Below, one piece after another: positions 44,673 through 52,026 of a stretch of DNA of 64,000 nt (position 1 is its first letter; every line of letters begins with the position of its first letter). The notes beneath the pieces are model-generated. The model was not told the origin of the DNA, made no database searches, and was given only the letters and a program-made list of their open reading frames with translations. Location of the stretch: the NCBI GenBank assembly GCA_013287135.1, contig JABDEK010000002.1, positions 1-64,000 on the forward strand. The letters run 5' to 3'. The position numbers and the translations under genes are program-made. The stretch comes from Acidobacteriota bacterium. Its GTDB lineage: Bacteria > Acidobacteriota > Terriglobia > Acidiferrales > UBA7541.

Positions 44673-45305
44673 TTAGCGCTCGGACAATGGACTACGATTC
44701 CGATTCTTGCCGCGCGCAAATTCCAGACCGCCTACAGCGGCTATGATTAACGCCATCTTGATTACTTCGCCGGGCAAAAATGGCAGAGCGCCGAGGCGCA
44801 GGGAGTTGATCCATCCGAGCCGCATGACTGAAGCCAGCCACGCGCAACCGCCGATGAAAATTATTGTCTCGCCGGCCATTAAAGCGATCAGAAGTTTCAC
44901 GGAATTGGATTGAATTCTGAAATAAATGCGCAGCGGGACCGCACCGCGCTGAACGATCCAGCCCGCAATAAATGCCGCGGGAGCGTACGCCAGGAGATAT
45001 CCCGCGGTAGGGCCGAGGAATCGTGCGGGGCCCTGCAGCCCAAGAGGCTGAAAAACTGGAAAGCCGGCGATTCCTTCGAGCAAATATAAACCGAGAGTGA
45101 GGGCGCCGCGGCGAGCGCCGAGCAGAACGGCTACCAGGAGAACGCCAAAAGTTTGTCCGGTGATTGGCACGGGTGTCCACGGCAAAGGCAGCACGATGTG
45201 CGCACAGAGCACGAGCAAAATGTTTGCAGCGGCAATGCGGACTACATCTGCGGCGAGGCCTTCGGTCGGATAAATTCGGTCGGCGAGAACTCTGGAGTGT
45301 GACAT
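44673..45305 (-). CDS. bioY: Biotin transporter BioY
   Basis: A 210-residue S-component of an ECF transporter with six membrane helices. Family signs are LPLPWTPVPITGQTFGVLLVAVLLG, LGLYLLEGIAGFPVF and GPTAGYLLAYAPAAFIAG, with LPFLPGEVIKMALIIAAV in the last helix. It takes up biotin, alone or with ECF energising subunits encoded elsewhere. The promoter next to it overlaps an inverted repeat, and none of the BirA, BioR or BioQ operator patterns that I know is visible. Confidence 0.92.
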   Translation of the reverse strand: MSHSRVLADRIYPTEGLAADVVRIAAANILLVLCAHIVLPLPWTPVPITGQTFGVLLVAVLLGARRGALTLGLYLLEGIAGFPVFQPLGLQGPARFLGPTAGYLLAYAPAAFIAGWIVQRGAVPLRIYFRIQSNSVKLLIALMAGETIIFIGGCAWLASVMRLGWINSLRLGALPFLPGEVIKMALIIAAVGGLEFARGKNRNRSPLSER

Positions 45306-45328
45306 CCACGCCCCTCAGGGATTAGTTA

Positions 45329-45357
45329 GGCCAGCTTTTTAGCTGACCGGCATTATA
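45329..45357 (-). promoter_or_regulatory. bioY promoter with inverted repeat at the start site
   Basis: On the minus strand a perfect TATAAT (45357-45352) is followed four bases later by GGTCAGCT-AAAA-AGCTGGCC (45348-45329), an eight-base inverted repeat with one mismatch. The transcript would begin within the repeat, so a protein bound there would block initiation. The -35 region is weak. Confidence 0.45.
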
Positions 45358-45375
45358 CCCGAAGCAGACGGCTTG

Positions 45376-46272
45376 CTAGGGCGACTTTTCGGAGTCGATT
45401 ACGGGATCGTCGGAAGTAGCCACAGTGCCGTGTTTGTCTGCGCCATGGATTTTTCCGGCCGCATCGAGAAAAAATGATCGGCGACCCTTTTGTGATGATT
45501 CGGGCGTAGCGGCCAATTCAAAATTCGTGTCGTTGCCAGCTGGGTCGGGCACGATGCGATAGCGAAACAGATATCCGTTCTGCTTGCCGCTGGCGAGGTC
45601 TGCACTTATCAGCGAGGCTTGATCGGGAGAAATTTGGCCTTTCGGCGCAGGGCGGAGGTCGGCGAGAGATTCGGGTAGTTTGCCGAAGGCACGATTATAA
45701 GTCTGAATTGCCTCGGCCAGGTTATGAAGCGTATCGAGGGTGGAATCCTCGCTTGCGCGCAAATCGTCTTGAGCCCACTGCCCGGCAAGCTGGGGGATAT
45801 CCAGCAGCAGCAGACCGAGCGACAACAGGCGCCATCCGCCGTTTTCGCGCACGAGGCCAAATACCGCTTGCTCTCCATCGACAACGCTAACGGGAATAAA
45901 CGCGAGATTTTCGTGAACGCGCGCGGCACCGAAATGATATTGCACCGTCCCGCTTGGAGTTTGGCAAAGAAGCACAGCGTGATTCTGCTGGTCCGTGGAA
46001 CTTAGCGGCTTGCCGGGCATATCGGAAAGCGAGAAGCGTTTCAAAAACGCAGCGCGCTGTTCAGCGGGGAGGGCACGAAAAGCGGCGGCGTTATCGGCAG
46101 TGAAGTAGTTTAGGAATTGAGCTTCGTTATCGCGGCAAGCGGCCACGATTGCAGCCGAAAGCGCTACGACGGGATCGGTGGGTTCCTGAGCGCTCGACGT
46201 GGGAGCGTTCGGAACGAGCAGCGAAAGAGCAACGATCGCCGCGAGCGCGGCGGAATAAAGCCTTTTTGTCAT
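45376..46272 (-). CDS. Secreted protein with pseudopilin-like C-terminal part, unknown function
   Basis: 298 residues from the ATG at 46272: signal peptide (about 1-28, AALAAIVALSLLVPNAPTSSAQ), an alpha-helical region, a strand-rich middle (about 90-160) and a C-terminal part reading YNRAFGKLPESLADLRPA and FRYRIVPDPAGND, like the globular end of type II secretion pseudopilins, ending with FFLDAAGKIHGADKHG. Its ATG overlaps the stop of the receiver-domain gene (ATGA). The longer frame upstream lies inside that gene. Confidence 0.7.
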   Translation of the reverse strand: MTKRLYSAALAAIVALSLLVPNAPTSSAQEPTDPVVALSAAIVAACRDNEAQFLNYFTADNAAAFRALPAEQRAAFLKRFSLSDMPGKPLSSTDQQNHAVLLCQTPSGTVQYHFGAARVHENLAFIPVSVVDGEQAVFGLVRENGGWRLLSLGLLLLDIPQLAGQWAQDDLRASEDSTLDTLHNLAEAIQTYNRAFGKLPESLADLRPAPKGQISPDQASLISADLASGKQNGYLFRYRIVPDPAGNDTNFELAATPESSQKGRRSFFLDAAGKIHGADKHGTVATSDDPVIDSEKSP

Positions 46273-46694
46273 GTGGTTTCGGATTTCGCGCCGGCGAGGA
46301 TAGTGGCCAGGTCTTTGGTGAATTTTGAACGCGTCATCACTTCGCTGCAACCGGCGGCTCGAGCTTGCTCGGCGAGGTCGGTTTGGACGTGCGAGAGAAA
46401 GCCTACCAGGGGAACGCCCGCGGCGAGCGATTGCATGCGTTGAACGGCGTCAAGCGGTTGGTTGTGCGCGTTGAGGTCCACGACCACAAGATTGGGCGTG
46501 GCTTTCGATATTTCAGCAGCCAAGGCATCAGGCGTGGTGCATATCTTTAAGTCCACGCCAACGTGACGAGCGGTCTCAATAATCTTGGACTGAAAAAAAA
46601 GGTCATCCAGCATCGCTAGTACTTGCGCCAAGCTCAATACCTCTCTTTCCGGTTTACCACGCACTCCATCGCGGCACAAGGTCCCTTCTTCCAC
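46269..46694 (-). CDS. Response-regulator receiver-like domain protein
   Basis: Up to 141 residues of CheY-like fold with no output domain. Receiver landmarks are kept: an acidic pair in AMLDDLF, the phospho-acceptor Asp in LVVVDLNA, Ser in VGFLSHVQ and Lys in MTRSKF. A start near VLSLAQVLAMLDD, 20 residues in, fits the fold better than the far upstream Met. The gene overlaps the secreted-protein gene by four bases. No histidine kinase is nearby. The short spacing suggests a phospho-relay partner or an inactive receiver. Confidence 0.68.
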   Translation of the reverse strand: MEEGTLCRDGVRGKPEREVLSLAQVLAMLDDLFFQSKIIETARHVGVDLKICTTPDALAAEISKATPNLVVVDLNAHNQPLDAVQRMQSLAAGVPLVGFLSHVQTDLAEQARAAGCSEVMTRSKFTKDLATILAGAKSETT

Positions 46695-46747
46695 TTCGGC
46701 CAGAGCCTAAGGTATAAATGCGAAGTGATTATTTTTCGGAGGTCTTA

Positions 46748-47281
46748 ATGGCTGCTACCCCAACTCCTGACGCGTTGCCGGGTTTGGCCGTACTCGAGCA
46801 GACGCCCATCATCATTGAAAAAATCGTATGGTCCGCTAACGACGAACAAATGCATTGGAAGCCGTCGATGGATCGGTGGTCAATCGGCGAAGTGTTGGCG
46901 CATCTTGCCGACGTAGAAGTGCTAGGCTTTCGCGAGCGCATCCAGAAAATGATTGAGAAAAACAATCCGGTATTGGAACCATACGATCAAAACGCGGCAT
47001 ACGCCGCGGGGAAATATTCGAGCGGCAAGGCTCGCGAATATCTGAAAGTTTTTTGCCATGAACGCGACCGCAGCTTGTCGATGCTTCGTTATGTGCCGGC
47101 GCACGCGGTTGCGCGCATCGGGCAACACGGAAAAATCGGTCAGATTTCAATCGGACAATTAATGCACGAATGGGCCTTCCACGATTTGGGCCACATCCGG
47201 CAAATTGCGGAGTTGTTCCGGTCGAGAGCGTTTTATCCCGCGATCGGGCCATTCCAGCAGTTCTACACGATCAAACCGTAA
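46748..47281 (+). CDS. DinB-family metal-binding protein
   Basis: A 177-residue four-helix bundle protein of the DinB/YfiT superfamily. The three histidine metal ligands are at conserved places: VLAHLADVE, then HEWAFHDLGHIRQI. Relatives are thiol-S-transferases or stress-linked enzymes; no activity is claimed here. A perfect GGAGG lies five bases before the ATG. The glutaredoxin gene follows after 22 bases. Confidence 0.85.
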   Translation: MAATPTPDALPGLAVLEQTPIIIEKIVWSANDEQMHWKPSMDRWSIGEVLAHLADVEVLGFRERIQKMIEKNNPVLEPYDQNAAYAAGKYSSGKAREYLKVFCHERDRSLSMLRYVPAHAVARIGQHGKIGQISIGQLMHEWAFHDLGHIRQIAELFRSRAFYPAIGPFQQFYTIKP

Positions 47282-47303
47282 ACAAGGCGAAACCACCGAC
47301 TCC

Positions 47304-47774
47304 ATGGAAACCATAATCAGCAAAAAAATTCTGTCAACTTACGATCAACTGGAAAAGGATTCTCTGGATTTGCACACACTATTTGAATTTGTGGGTGGCA
47401 ATGCACCGGTTGAACGGGAAGCGGTGCTGGATGCGGTGGCCGATCTGGCGCAGAGAGGTTTGCTTCGCGAAGAGAGCGCCGACTTTTACAGCCGGACAGA
47501 GAGCGGCCGGCTGGCAGTGGCGAGCCCCCGTGAAGTTACGATGTACACGCGCGAAGGATGTCACCTTTGCGATCAAGCGAAATCGGCGATGGCGCCTTTA
47601 CTTTCTGAATACGGAGCGAAGCTTCGCGAAGTGGATATCGACGATGATCCTGTTCTGTTTGAGCGCTACACCGACGATGTGCCGGTGATTTTCATTGGCG
47701 GACATTTATTTGCGCAGCATCGAATCGATCCTGTTTTGTTGAGGGAGCGGCTGGAAGAAACGAAGAGTTCGTGA
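47304..47774 (+). CDS. Glutaredoxin-like protein with N-terminal winged-helix-like region
   Basis: 156 residues. The first 75 residues look like a helical, MarR/winged-helix-type module (LEKDSLDLHTLFEFVGGNAPVEREAVLDAVADLAQRGLL). The rest is a glutaredoxin (DUF836-type) fold with CHLC near residue 89, IDDDPVLFERYTDDVPVIFIGG containing the cis-proline, and a short end. It could act on disulfides or link them to regulation. It follows the DinB gene by 22 bases, the same operon. Confidence 0.75.
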   Translation: METIISKKILSTYDQLEKDSLDLHTLFEFVGGNAPVEREAVLDAVADLAQRGLLREESADFYSRTESGRLAVASPREVTMYTREGCHLCDQAKSAMAPLLSEYGAKLREVDIDDDPVLFERYTDDVPVIFIGGHLFAQHRIDPVLLRERLEETKSS

Positions 47775-47835
47775 CACGGCGAGCCTGGTGTTAAGTTGAG
47801 GAATATTTCCTGGTGATGCGGAGAAATTGCCGCGG

Positions 47836-48276
47836 TTAATGCTTTATTTCTTCTTCCACGCCCGCGCTTTCATCGGGGACGTCGCCGGCACGGCCTTTTA
47901 CGCGGTCGTACATGCTGATTTGGCAAGTGGAGCCTATCGCCTCGTTGTAGTAGGTGGGAACTCCGAGGGCAGTTCGCAACTCTTCATTGAATTTGCGCAG
48001 GTCAACGAGCTGGTTTTTGTGGGCGGGGACTTTTCTCTTGTCGTGGGTTAGCAGGAATTTCTGATAGCCCGCGTCCCATAGCAGCGCGAACTGGCCTTGC
48101 AGCATGATGCAGGGAATTTCGGTCATCTGAAAATTGTCGCCGGCAGTCTTGCGGAGTTCGGCGCCGCAATTGTATTTCTCAATGCGGACGACTCCGCCGG
48201 AACTGCGAACCAGGAAACCTTTAGCGGACAGAGATTCCACCTGGGCCTGGTTGAATAGTTTGTTGACGTACCACAT
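47836..48276 (-). CDS. Protein of unknown function
   Basis: 146 residues from MWYVNKLFNQAQVESL. It starts with a helix, then strands GFLVRSSGGVVRIEKYNCGAEL and IPCIMLQGQFALLWDAGYQKFLLTHD, and ends acidic (EESAGVEEEIKH). I do not recognise a family. The codon pattern and the alternation of polar and hydrophobic residues support a real gene. Longer N-terminal extensions of the frame exist but are basic and unstructured, so I use the internal Met. Confidence 0.55.
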   Translation of the reverse strand: MWYVNKLFNQAQVESLSAKGFLVRSSGGVVRIEKYNCGAELRKTAGDNFQMTEIPCIMLQGQFALLWDAGYQKFLLTHDKRKVPAHKNQLVDLRKFNEELRTALGVPTYYNEAIGSTCQISMYDRVKGRAGDVPDESAGVEEEIKH

Positions 48277-48576
48277 CTTGTCCAGAGTATTGAGTTGGCA
48301 CGGGTTGTGTAAAGCGAAAAATTGGATGCGCGCGGGTTTGAAAGAGCGGGTGAGCGAAAGACGGAATGATTCTGCTAGACTGGGTTTGAAATTGTTGAAT
48401 ATGCACCGGCTTCGTCGCATCTAATTGCTTGGATTGAGTTTGTTCGTTCGACGCCGAACGAGAGGCGCAACAGAAAGATTCCGGCGAAAGCCCCGGCGCT
48501 ACATTTATACCGAAAGCGAATTCGCGATCGGGTCGGACGACCCTGCGCGGAAGCGGTATTTGGCGGCCATAAAGAT
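48277..48576. other. Intergenic region before the cysteine cluster
   Basis: 300 bases between divergent genes. It contains the perfect hairpin listed below and an AT-rich TTTATACC at about 48513, which may be a -10-like element. No gene is visible. Confidence 0.5.
48444..48461. promoter_or_regulatory. Perfect inverted repeat upstream of cysM
   Basis: TCGTTCG-ACGC-CGAACGA has seven-base arms and a four-base loop, about 115 bases before the cysM ATG. It could be an operator or an RNA hairpin. No T-run follows, so it is not a terminator. Confidence 0.45.
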
Positions 48577-49545
48577 ATGAATGCTGTGAACAAACAAACG
48601 ATTTCGACGGCGATTGCGGGCGAGCGCGGGCGGATCGGGCAAAACCTTCTGGAACGCATCGGGAACACGCCGCTGCTGCGTCTTGAGCGTATGGGCGCGG
48701 ATTTTCCCAATGCCAAGTTTTATGCGAAGGCTGAATGGTTTAATCCCGGAGGTTCGGTAAAGGATCGCGCGGCTTATTCCATGATTCGGGAGGGGGAACG
48801 AACAGGCGCGCTTCAGCCGGGCAAGATAATTCTGGACGCTACCAGCGGAAACACCGGGATTGCGTATGCGATGATTGGGGCGGCGCTAGGGTATCGCGTG
48901 AAACTCTGCCTTCCGTCGAGCGCTTCGCCGGAACGCAAACAAATTTTGGCAGCGTATGGAGTAGAGGTCGTGATCACCCCGGGCGAAGAAGGAACGGACG
49001 GTGCGATCCGCCGGGTGCGGAAAATTTATGAAGACGAGCCGGCGAAATATTTTTACCCTGATCAATATAGCAATGCAGCGAATCCGGCAGCGCATTATTC
49101 CAGCACCGCTCCGGAGATTTGGGAGCAGACCAAGGGCGAGATTACGCATTTCGTGGCGGGGTTGGGGACTAGCGGGACGTTTGTGGGTACCACGCGGCGT
49201 TTGAAGGAGCTGAATCCTGCGATTCGTTGCATCAGCATGCAGCCGGATTCAGGGTTTCACGGCTTGGAAGGCTTGAAACATATGGCCACGGCGATTGTGC
49301 CGGGAATCTATGACGCGGACCTGGCGGACCAGGATATTGCGGTTCGTACGGAAGATGCGCATCGCGTGACGAAGCAACTGGCTGGTCAAGAGGGAATTCT
49401 GGCAGGAGTTAGTTCGGGCGCGGCGCTTTTTGCTTGTTTTGAAGTAGCGCGGAGTTTACCGAGTGGGCAGCGGGCCGTGATCGTTACAGTATTTCCGGAT
49501 TCCGGCGAAAAATATTTGAGCGATCGATTTTGGAGCGAGCCGTGA
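48577..49545 (+). CDS. cysM: Cysteine synthase, CysM-type
   Basis: A 322-residue PLP enzyme. The PLP lysine is in PGGSVKDRAAY (about 65), and the substrate loop is ATSGNTGIAYAMIGAALGYRV; the phosphate-binding GLGTSGTFVGTTRR is typical of the fold. Next to it lie genes for a JAMM peptidase, a CysO-like carrier and a MoeZ-like activator. In Mycobacterium tuberculosis this set makes cysteine from O-phosphoserine and CysO thiocarboxylate, so CysM is the likely identity. CysK using free sulfide is the alternative. The stop overlaps the next GTG start (GTGA). Confidence 0.88.
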   Translation: MNAVNKQTISTAIAGERGRIGQNLLERIGNTPLLRLERMGADFPNAKFYAKAEWFNPGGSVKDRAAYSMIREGERTGALQPGKIILDATSGNTGIAYAMIGAALGYRVKLCLPSSASPERKQILAAYGVEVVITPGEEGTDGAIRRVRKIYEDEPAKYFYPDQYSNAANPAAHYSSTAPEIWEQTKGEITHFVAGLGTSGTFVGTTRRLKELNPAIRCISMQPDSGFHGLEGLKHMATAIVPGIYDADLADQDIAVRTEDAHRVTKQLAGQEGILAGVSSGAALFACFEVARSLPSGQRAVIVTVFPDSGEKYLSDRFWSEP

Positions 49546-49991
49546 GCGGGACGGCGCTGCGGATCTCGGATGCGCTCGTTCGCCGAATACAGGCGCACGG
49601 AGTGGAGACATATCCGCACGAATGCTGTGGGGCGCTGCTGGGAAATGACAGCGAAGCTGGGCGTGAGACTTTGGACTTGGTTCCGCTGGCCAACCGGAGA
49701 AATGATTCGCCGCGCAATCGTTTTGAAGTGACGCCAGAAGATGTTCGAATGGCGGAGAAGAAGGCGAAAGATTTGAAACTCGAAGTGATCGGCTGGTATC
49801 ACTCGCATCCAGATGCACCAGCTCGACCGAGCGAATTCGACCGCGAACACGCCTGGCCGTGGTATAGCTACATCATCGTGAGCGTGCAGCAGCGGGAGCC
49901 GCGCGATACGAAGTCATGGCGGCTGCGCGACGATCGCGCGGCGTACGATCCGGAAGCGATTGAATCCGTGGCCCAATCTGCAAGCATCTAA
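49542..49991 (+). CDS. mec: JAMM/MPN+ metallopeptidase (Mec type)
   Basis: A 149-residue zinc peptidase. The JAMM site is complete: Glu in HECCGALLG near residue 28, and HSH-x10-D in GWYHSHPDAPARPSEFD. In the CysO pathway this peptidase releases cysteine from the CysO-cysteine adduct. I chose the GTG at 49542, with GGAG six bases before; it overlaps the cysM stop (GTGA). A TTG four codons earlier has no such support. It could also trim the C-terminus of the carrier encoded next. Confidence 0.88.
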   Translation: MSGTALRISDALVRRIQAHGVETYPHECCGALLGNDSEAGRETLDLVPLANRRNDSPRNRFEVTPEDVRMAEKKAKDLKLEVIGWYHSHPDAPARPSEFDREHAWPWYSYIIVSVQQREPRDTKSWRLRDDRAAYDPEAIESVAQSASI

Positions 49992-50015
49992 TCGAACAGT
50001 CGAGGAGACCACAGA

Positions 50016-50300
50016 ATGGCAGTGAAAGTAATTATCCCTACGCCGTTACGTCCTTATACCAGCAAGAAAGAAAGCGTGGAACTGCAGGCTGCGACCGTAA
50101 GCGAAGCGCTGGCGTCTCTTACAACGCTTTTTGGGGAGCTGAAAAAGCATCTTTACTCGGACGATGGAAAGCTGCGGAGTTTCGTGAACGTTTACGTAAA
50201 CGATGAAGATATACGTTACCTGCGCGGGGATCAGACGCCCTTGCGCGAGGGAGACATACTAAGCATCGTGCCGTCGATTGCAGGCGGAACGCAGAATTAG
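50016..50300 (+). CDS. cysO: ThiS/MoaD-like sulfur carrier (CysO type) with residues after the GG
   Basis: A 94-residue ubiquitin-like beta-grasp protein. The start VKVIIPTPLRPYTSKKE and middle GELKKHLYSDDGKLRSFVNVYVNDEDIRYL are of the CysO family. The carboxyl end is SIAGG (87-91) plus Thr92-Gln93-Asn94. The active form of such carriers must end in GG, so the last three residues must be removed first, as the QbsD peptidase does for QbsE. The adjacent JAMM gene is the obvious candidate. GAGGAG precedes the ATG. Confidence 0.88.
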   Translation: MAVKVIIPTPLRPYTSKKESVELQAATVSEALASLTTLFGELKKHLYSDDGKLRSFVNVYVNDEDIRYLRGDQTPLREGDILSIVPSIAGGTQN

Positions 50301-50316
50301 ATCAGGAGAATTTTTC

Positions 50317-51513
50317 GTGGCAACTAATACAAGAATTTCGAACTTGCCGGAATCGGCGAATGCAAACGCGACGCTGTCAAAAGAAGAGGTGATGCGCTAT
50401 AGCCGCCATCTGATCATGCCTGAAGTGGGCATGGATGGGCAGTTGAAGCTGAAGCAGGCAAAAGTTCTTTGCATTGGCACGGGCGGTTTGGGCGCGCCAC
50501 TGGGTTTGTACCTTGCGGCTGCGGGAGTAGGCAGAATTGGTTTGGTGGATTTTGATTCGGTGGATTTGACGAATTTACAGCGGCAAATCCTTTTCGGCAC
50601 CAGTGATATCGGGCGGCCGAAGATTGAAGCTGCAGCGGACCGTCTGCGATATCTGAACCCGGATATACAGATCGATCAGTTCGAGACGCGGCTGACAAGC
50701 GAGAATGCGCTCGATATTCTGAAGAACTACGACATGGTGGTGGATGGCACGGACAATTTTCCGACGCGCTACCTGGTGAACGATGCTTGCGTGATCCTGG
50801 GAAAATCCAATGTTTATGGGTCAATCTTTCGCTTCGAGGGACAGATTACGATTTTTGGCGCGCCGGGCGGTCCTTGCTACCGGTGCCTGTATCCTGAGCC
50901 GCCTCCGCCGGGATTAGTGCCTTCGTGCGCGGAAGGCGGAGTTCTCGGAGTGCTGCCGGGAATCGTAGGAGCCATTCAAGCCGCGGAGACTTTGAAGCTG
51001 ATCATCGGCAAAGGCGAGCCGCTTATTGGACGACTGCTTCTCTTTGATGCGCTGGCTATGCGCTTTCGTGAATTGAAATTGAGGAAAAATCCAGAGTGCC
51101 CTGTTTGCGGCGAGCATCCGACGATTACCAAACTAATCGACTATGCGGAATTCTGCGGCGTTCGCGGCGAAGAAGCTGCTAACCCGGCGCAAAATACGGT
51201 GCCCGAAATTGCTCCGCGCGAATTAAAGGCGCGGTTGGATCGCGGCGACGATCTTTTCGTTCTGGACGTTCGCGAGCCGCACGAATACCAAATTTGCAAT
51301 CTTGGCGGACACTTGATTCCGCTAGGCGAGCTTTCGCGGCGGGTGCACGAGCTGGATAGCTCGCGCGAAATCGTGGCGCACTGCCGCAGCGGGAAGCGCT
51401 CTGCAGAGGCTGTCGAGTTTTTGCGTAGCGCAGGGTTCCGCAAGGTGTTGAACCTGAAGGGTGGTATCCTTGCATGGTCGGATGAAGTGGACGCTTCAGT
51501 TCCCAAGTACTGA
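50317..51513 (+). CDS. moeZ: MoeZ-like sulfurylase: E1-type adenylating domain plus rhodanese
   Basis: A 398-residue protein that activates the carrier and loads it with sulfur. The E1-like ATP site is GTGGLGAPLGLYLA, the zinc pairs are CYRC and CPVC, and the adenylation-domain cysteine is in SCAEGGVLG. A rhodanese domain (about 295-398) has the persulfide loop HCRSGKR. It adenylates the carrier's terminal glycine and transfers sulfur to form the thiocarboxylate. The start is GTG at 50317 with AGGAG nine bases before. It is the fourth gene in the cluster, 16 bases after cysO. Confidence 0.92.
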   Translation: MATNTRISNLPESANANATLSKEEVMRYSRHLIMPEVGMDGQLKLKQAKVLCIGTGGLGAPLGLYLAAAGVGRIGLVDFDSVDLTNLQRQILFGTSDIGRPKIEAAADRLRYLNPDIQIDQFETRLTSENALDILKNYDMVVDGTDNFPTRYLVNDACVILGKSNVYGSIFRFEGQITIFGAPGGPCYRCLYPEPPPPGLVPSCAEGGVLGVLPGIVGAIQAAETLKLIIGKGEPLIGRLLLFDALAMRFRELKLRKNPECPVCGEHPTITKLIDYAEFCGVRGEEAANPAQNTVPEIAPRELKARLDRGDDLFVLDVREPHEYQICNLGGHLIPLGELSRRVHELDSSREIVAHCRSGKRSAEAVEFLRSAGFRKVLNLKGGILAWSDEVDASVPKY

Positions 51514-51588
51514 ATGTTCCCGAACCTGTTAAGCACTGCGAATCAAATCCAATAGTAAAAGTTCCACGCGTTGCGATCGGAGGATCGA

Positions 51589-51819
51589 GTGTCTGACGTT
51601 AAAGTAACGGTCGTGAATAACGGCCCGCTGCTCATCGATGGAGAAATACAGATTGTGGATCAAGAAGGAAAAGCTTACGGTTTGGCGGGCCGCACGAAGA
51701 TCGGGCTGTGCCGCTGCGGTTTTTCGGAGCGCAAACCCTTTTGCGACGGATCGCATAAGAGATCGAACTTCCAGAGCGTTGTGCAAGCGCATGAACTGCC
51801 TCCCCCTAATCCGAAGTAA
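51589..51819 (+). CDS. CDGSH-type iron-sulfur protein
   Basis: A 76-residue protein with the 2Fe-2S binding signature C-x-C-x(8)-C-x3-H in CRCGFSERKPFCDGSH. Such proteins (mitoNEET-like) hold a labile 2Fe-2S cluster and act in redox or cluster transfer. The start is GTG at 51589, five bases after GGAGG. It follows moeZ by 75 bases on the same strand, so it may belong to the same transcript. Confidence 0.88.
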   Translation: MSDVKVTVVNNGPLLIDGEIQIVDQEGKAYGLAGRTKIGLCRCGFSERKPFCDGSHKRSNFQSVVQAHELPPPNPK

Positions 51820-51864
51820 TGGGTAGGGGCCTAGCCACTCGGTAACATTTTCACCCCTCCTCTA

Positions 51865-51893
51865 GGGCTGAATCTCTTGGGAGCCTTCAGCCC
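51865..51893 (+). other. Hairpin downstream of the CDGSH gene
   Basis: GGGCTGAA (51865-51872) pairs perfectly with TTCAGCCC (51886-51893) around a 13-base loop. No T-run follows, so it is at best an imperfect terminator or mRNA-stabilising element. It lies 46 bases after the stop. Confidence 0.45.
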
Positions 51894-51940
51894 AGATCCT
51901 CAAGCTCGCTATCTATATTAGTAAGTTTATTATTTTCATT

Positions 51941-51950
51941 TAGTTAACTA
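51941..51950. promoter_or_regulatory. AT-rich palindrome before the GGDEF gene
   Basis: TAGTTAACTA is a perfect ten-base palindrome within a larger TTAGTTAACTAGTACTAA, about 80 bases upstream of the diguanylate cyclase start. The core TTAACTA is shared with the tetR operator and the site before the NRAMP gene. Chance is possible in AT-rich DNA. Confidence 0.3.
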
Positions 51951-52026
51951 GTACTAAAACCATGTTCTGGAACGGTACAGAAGTTGCTGATTCCGTGTGG
52001 GGCGAAATGCGTTTTAGGGGATTTTT

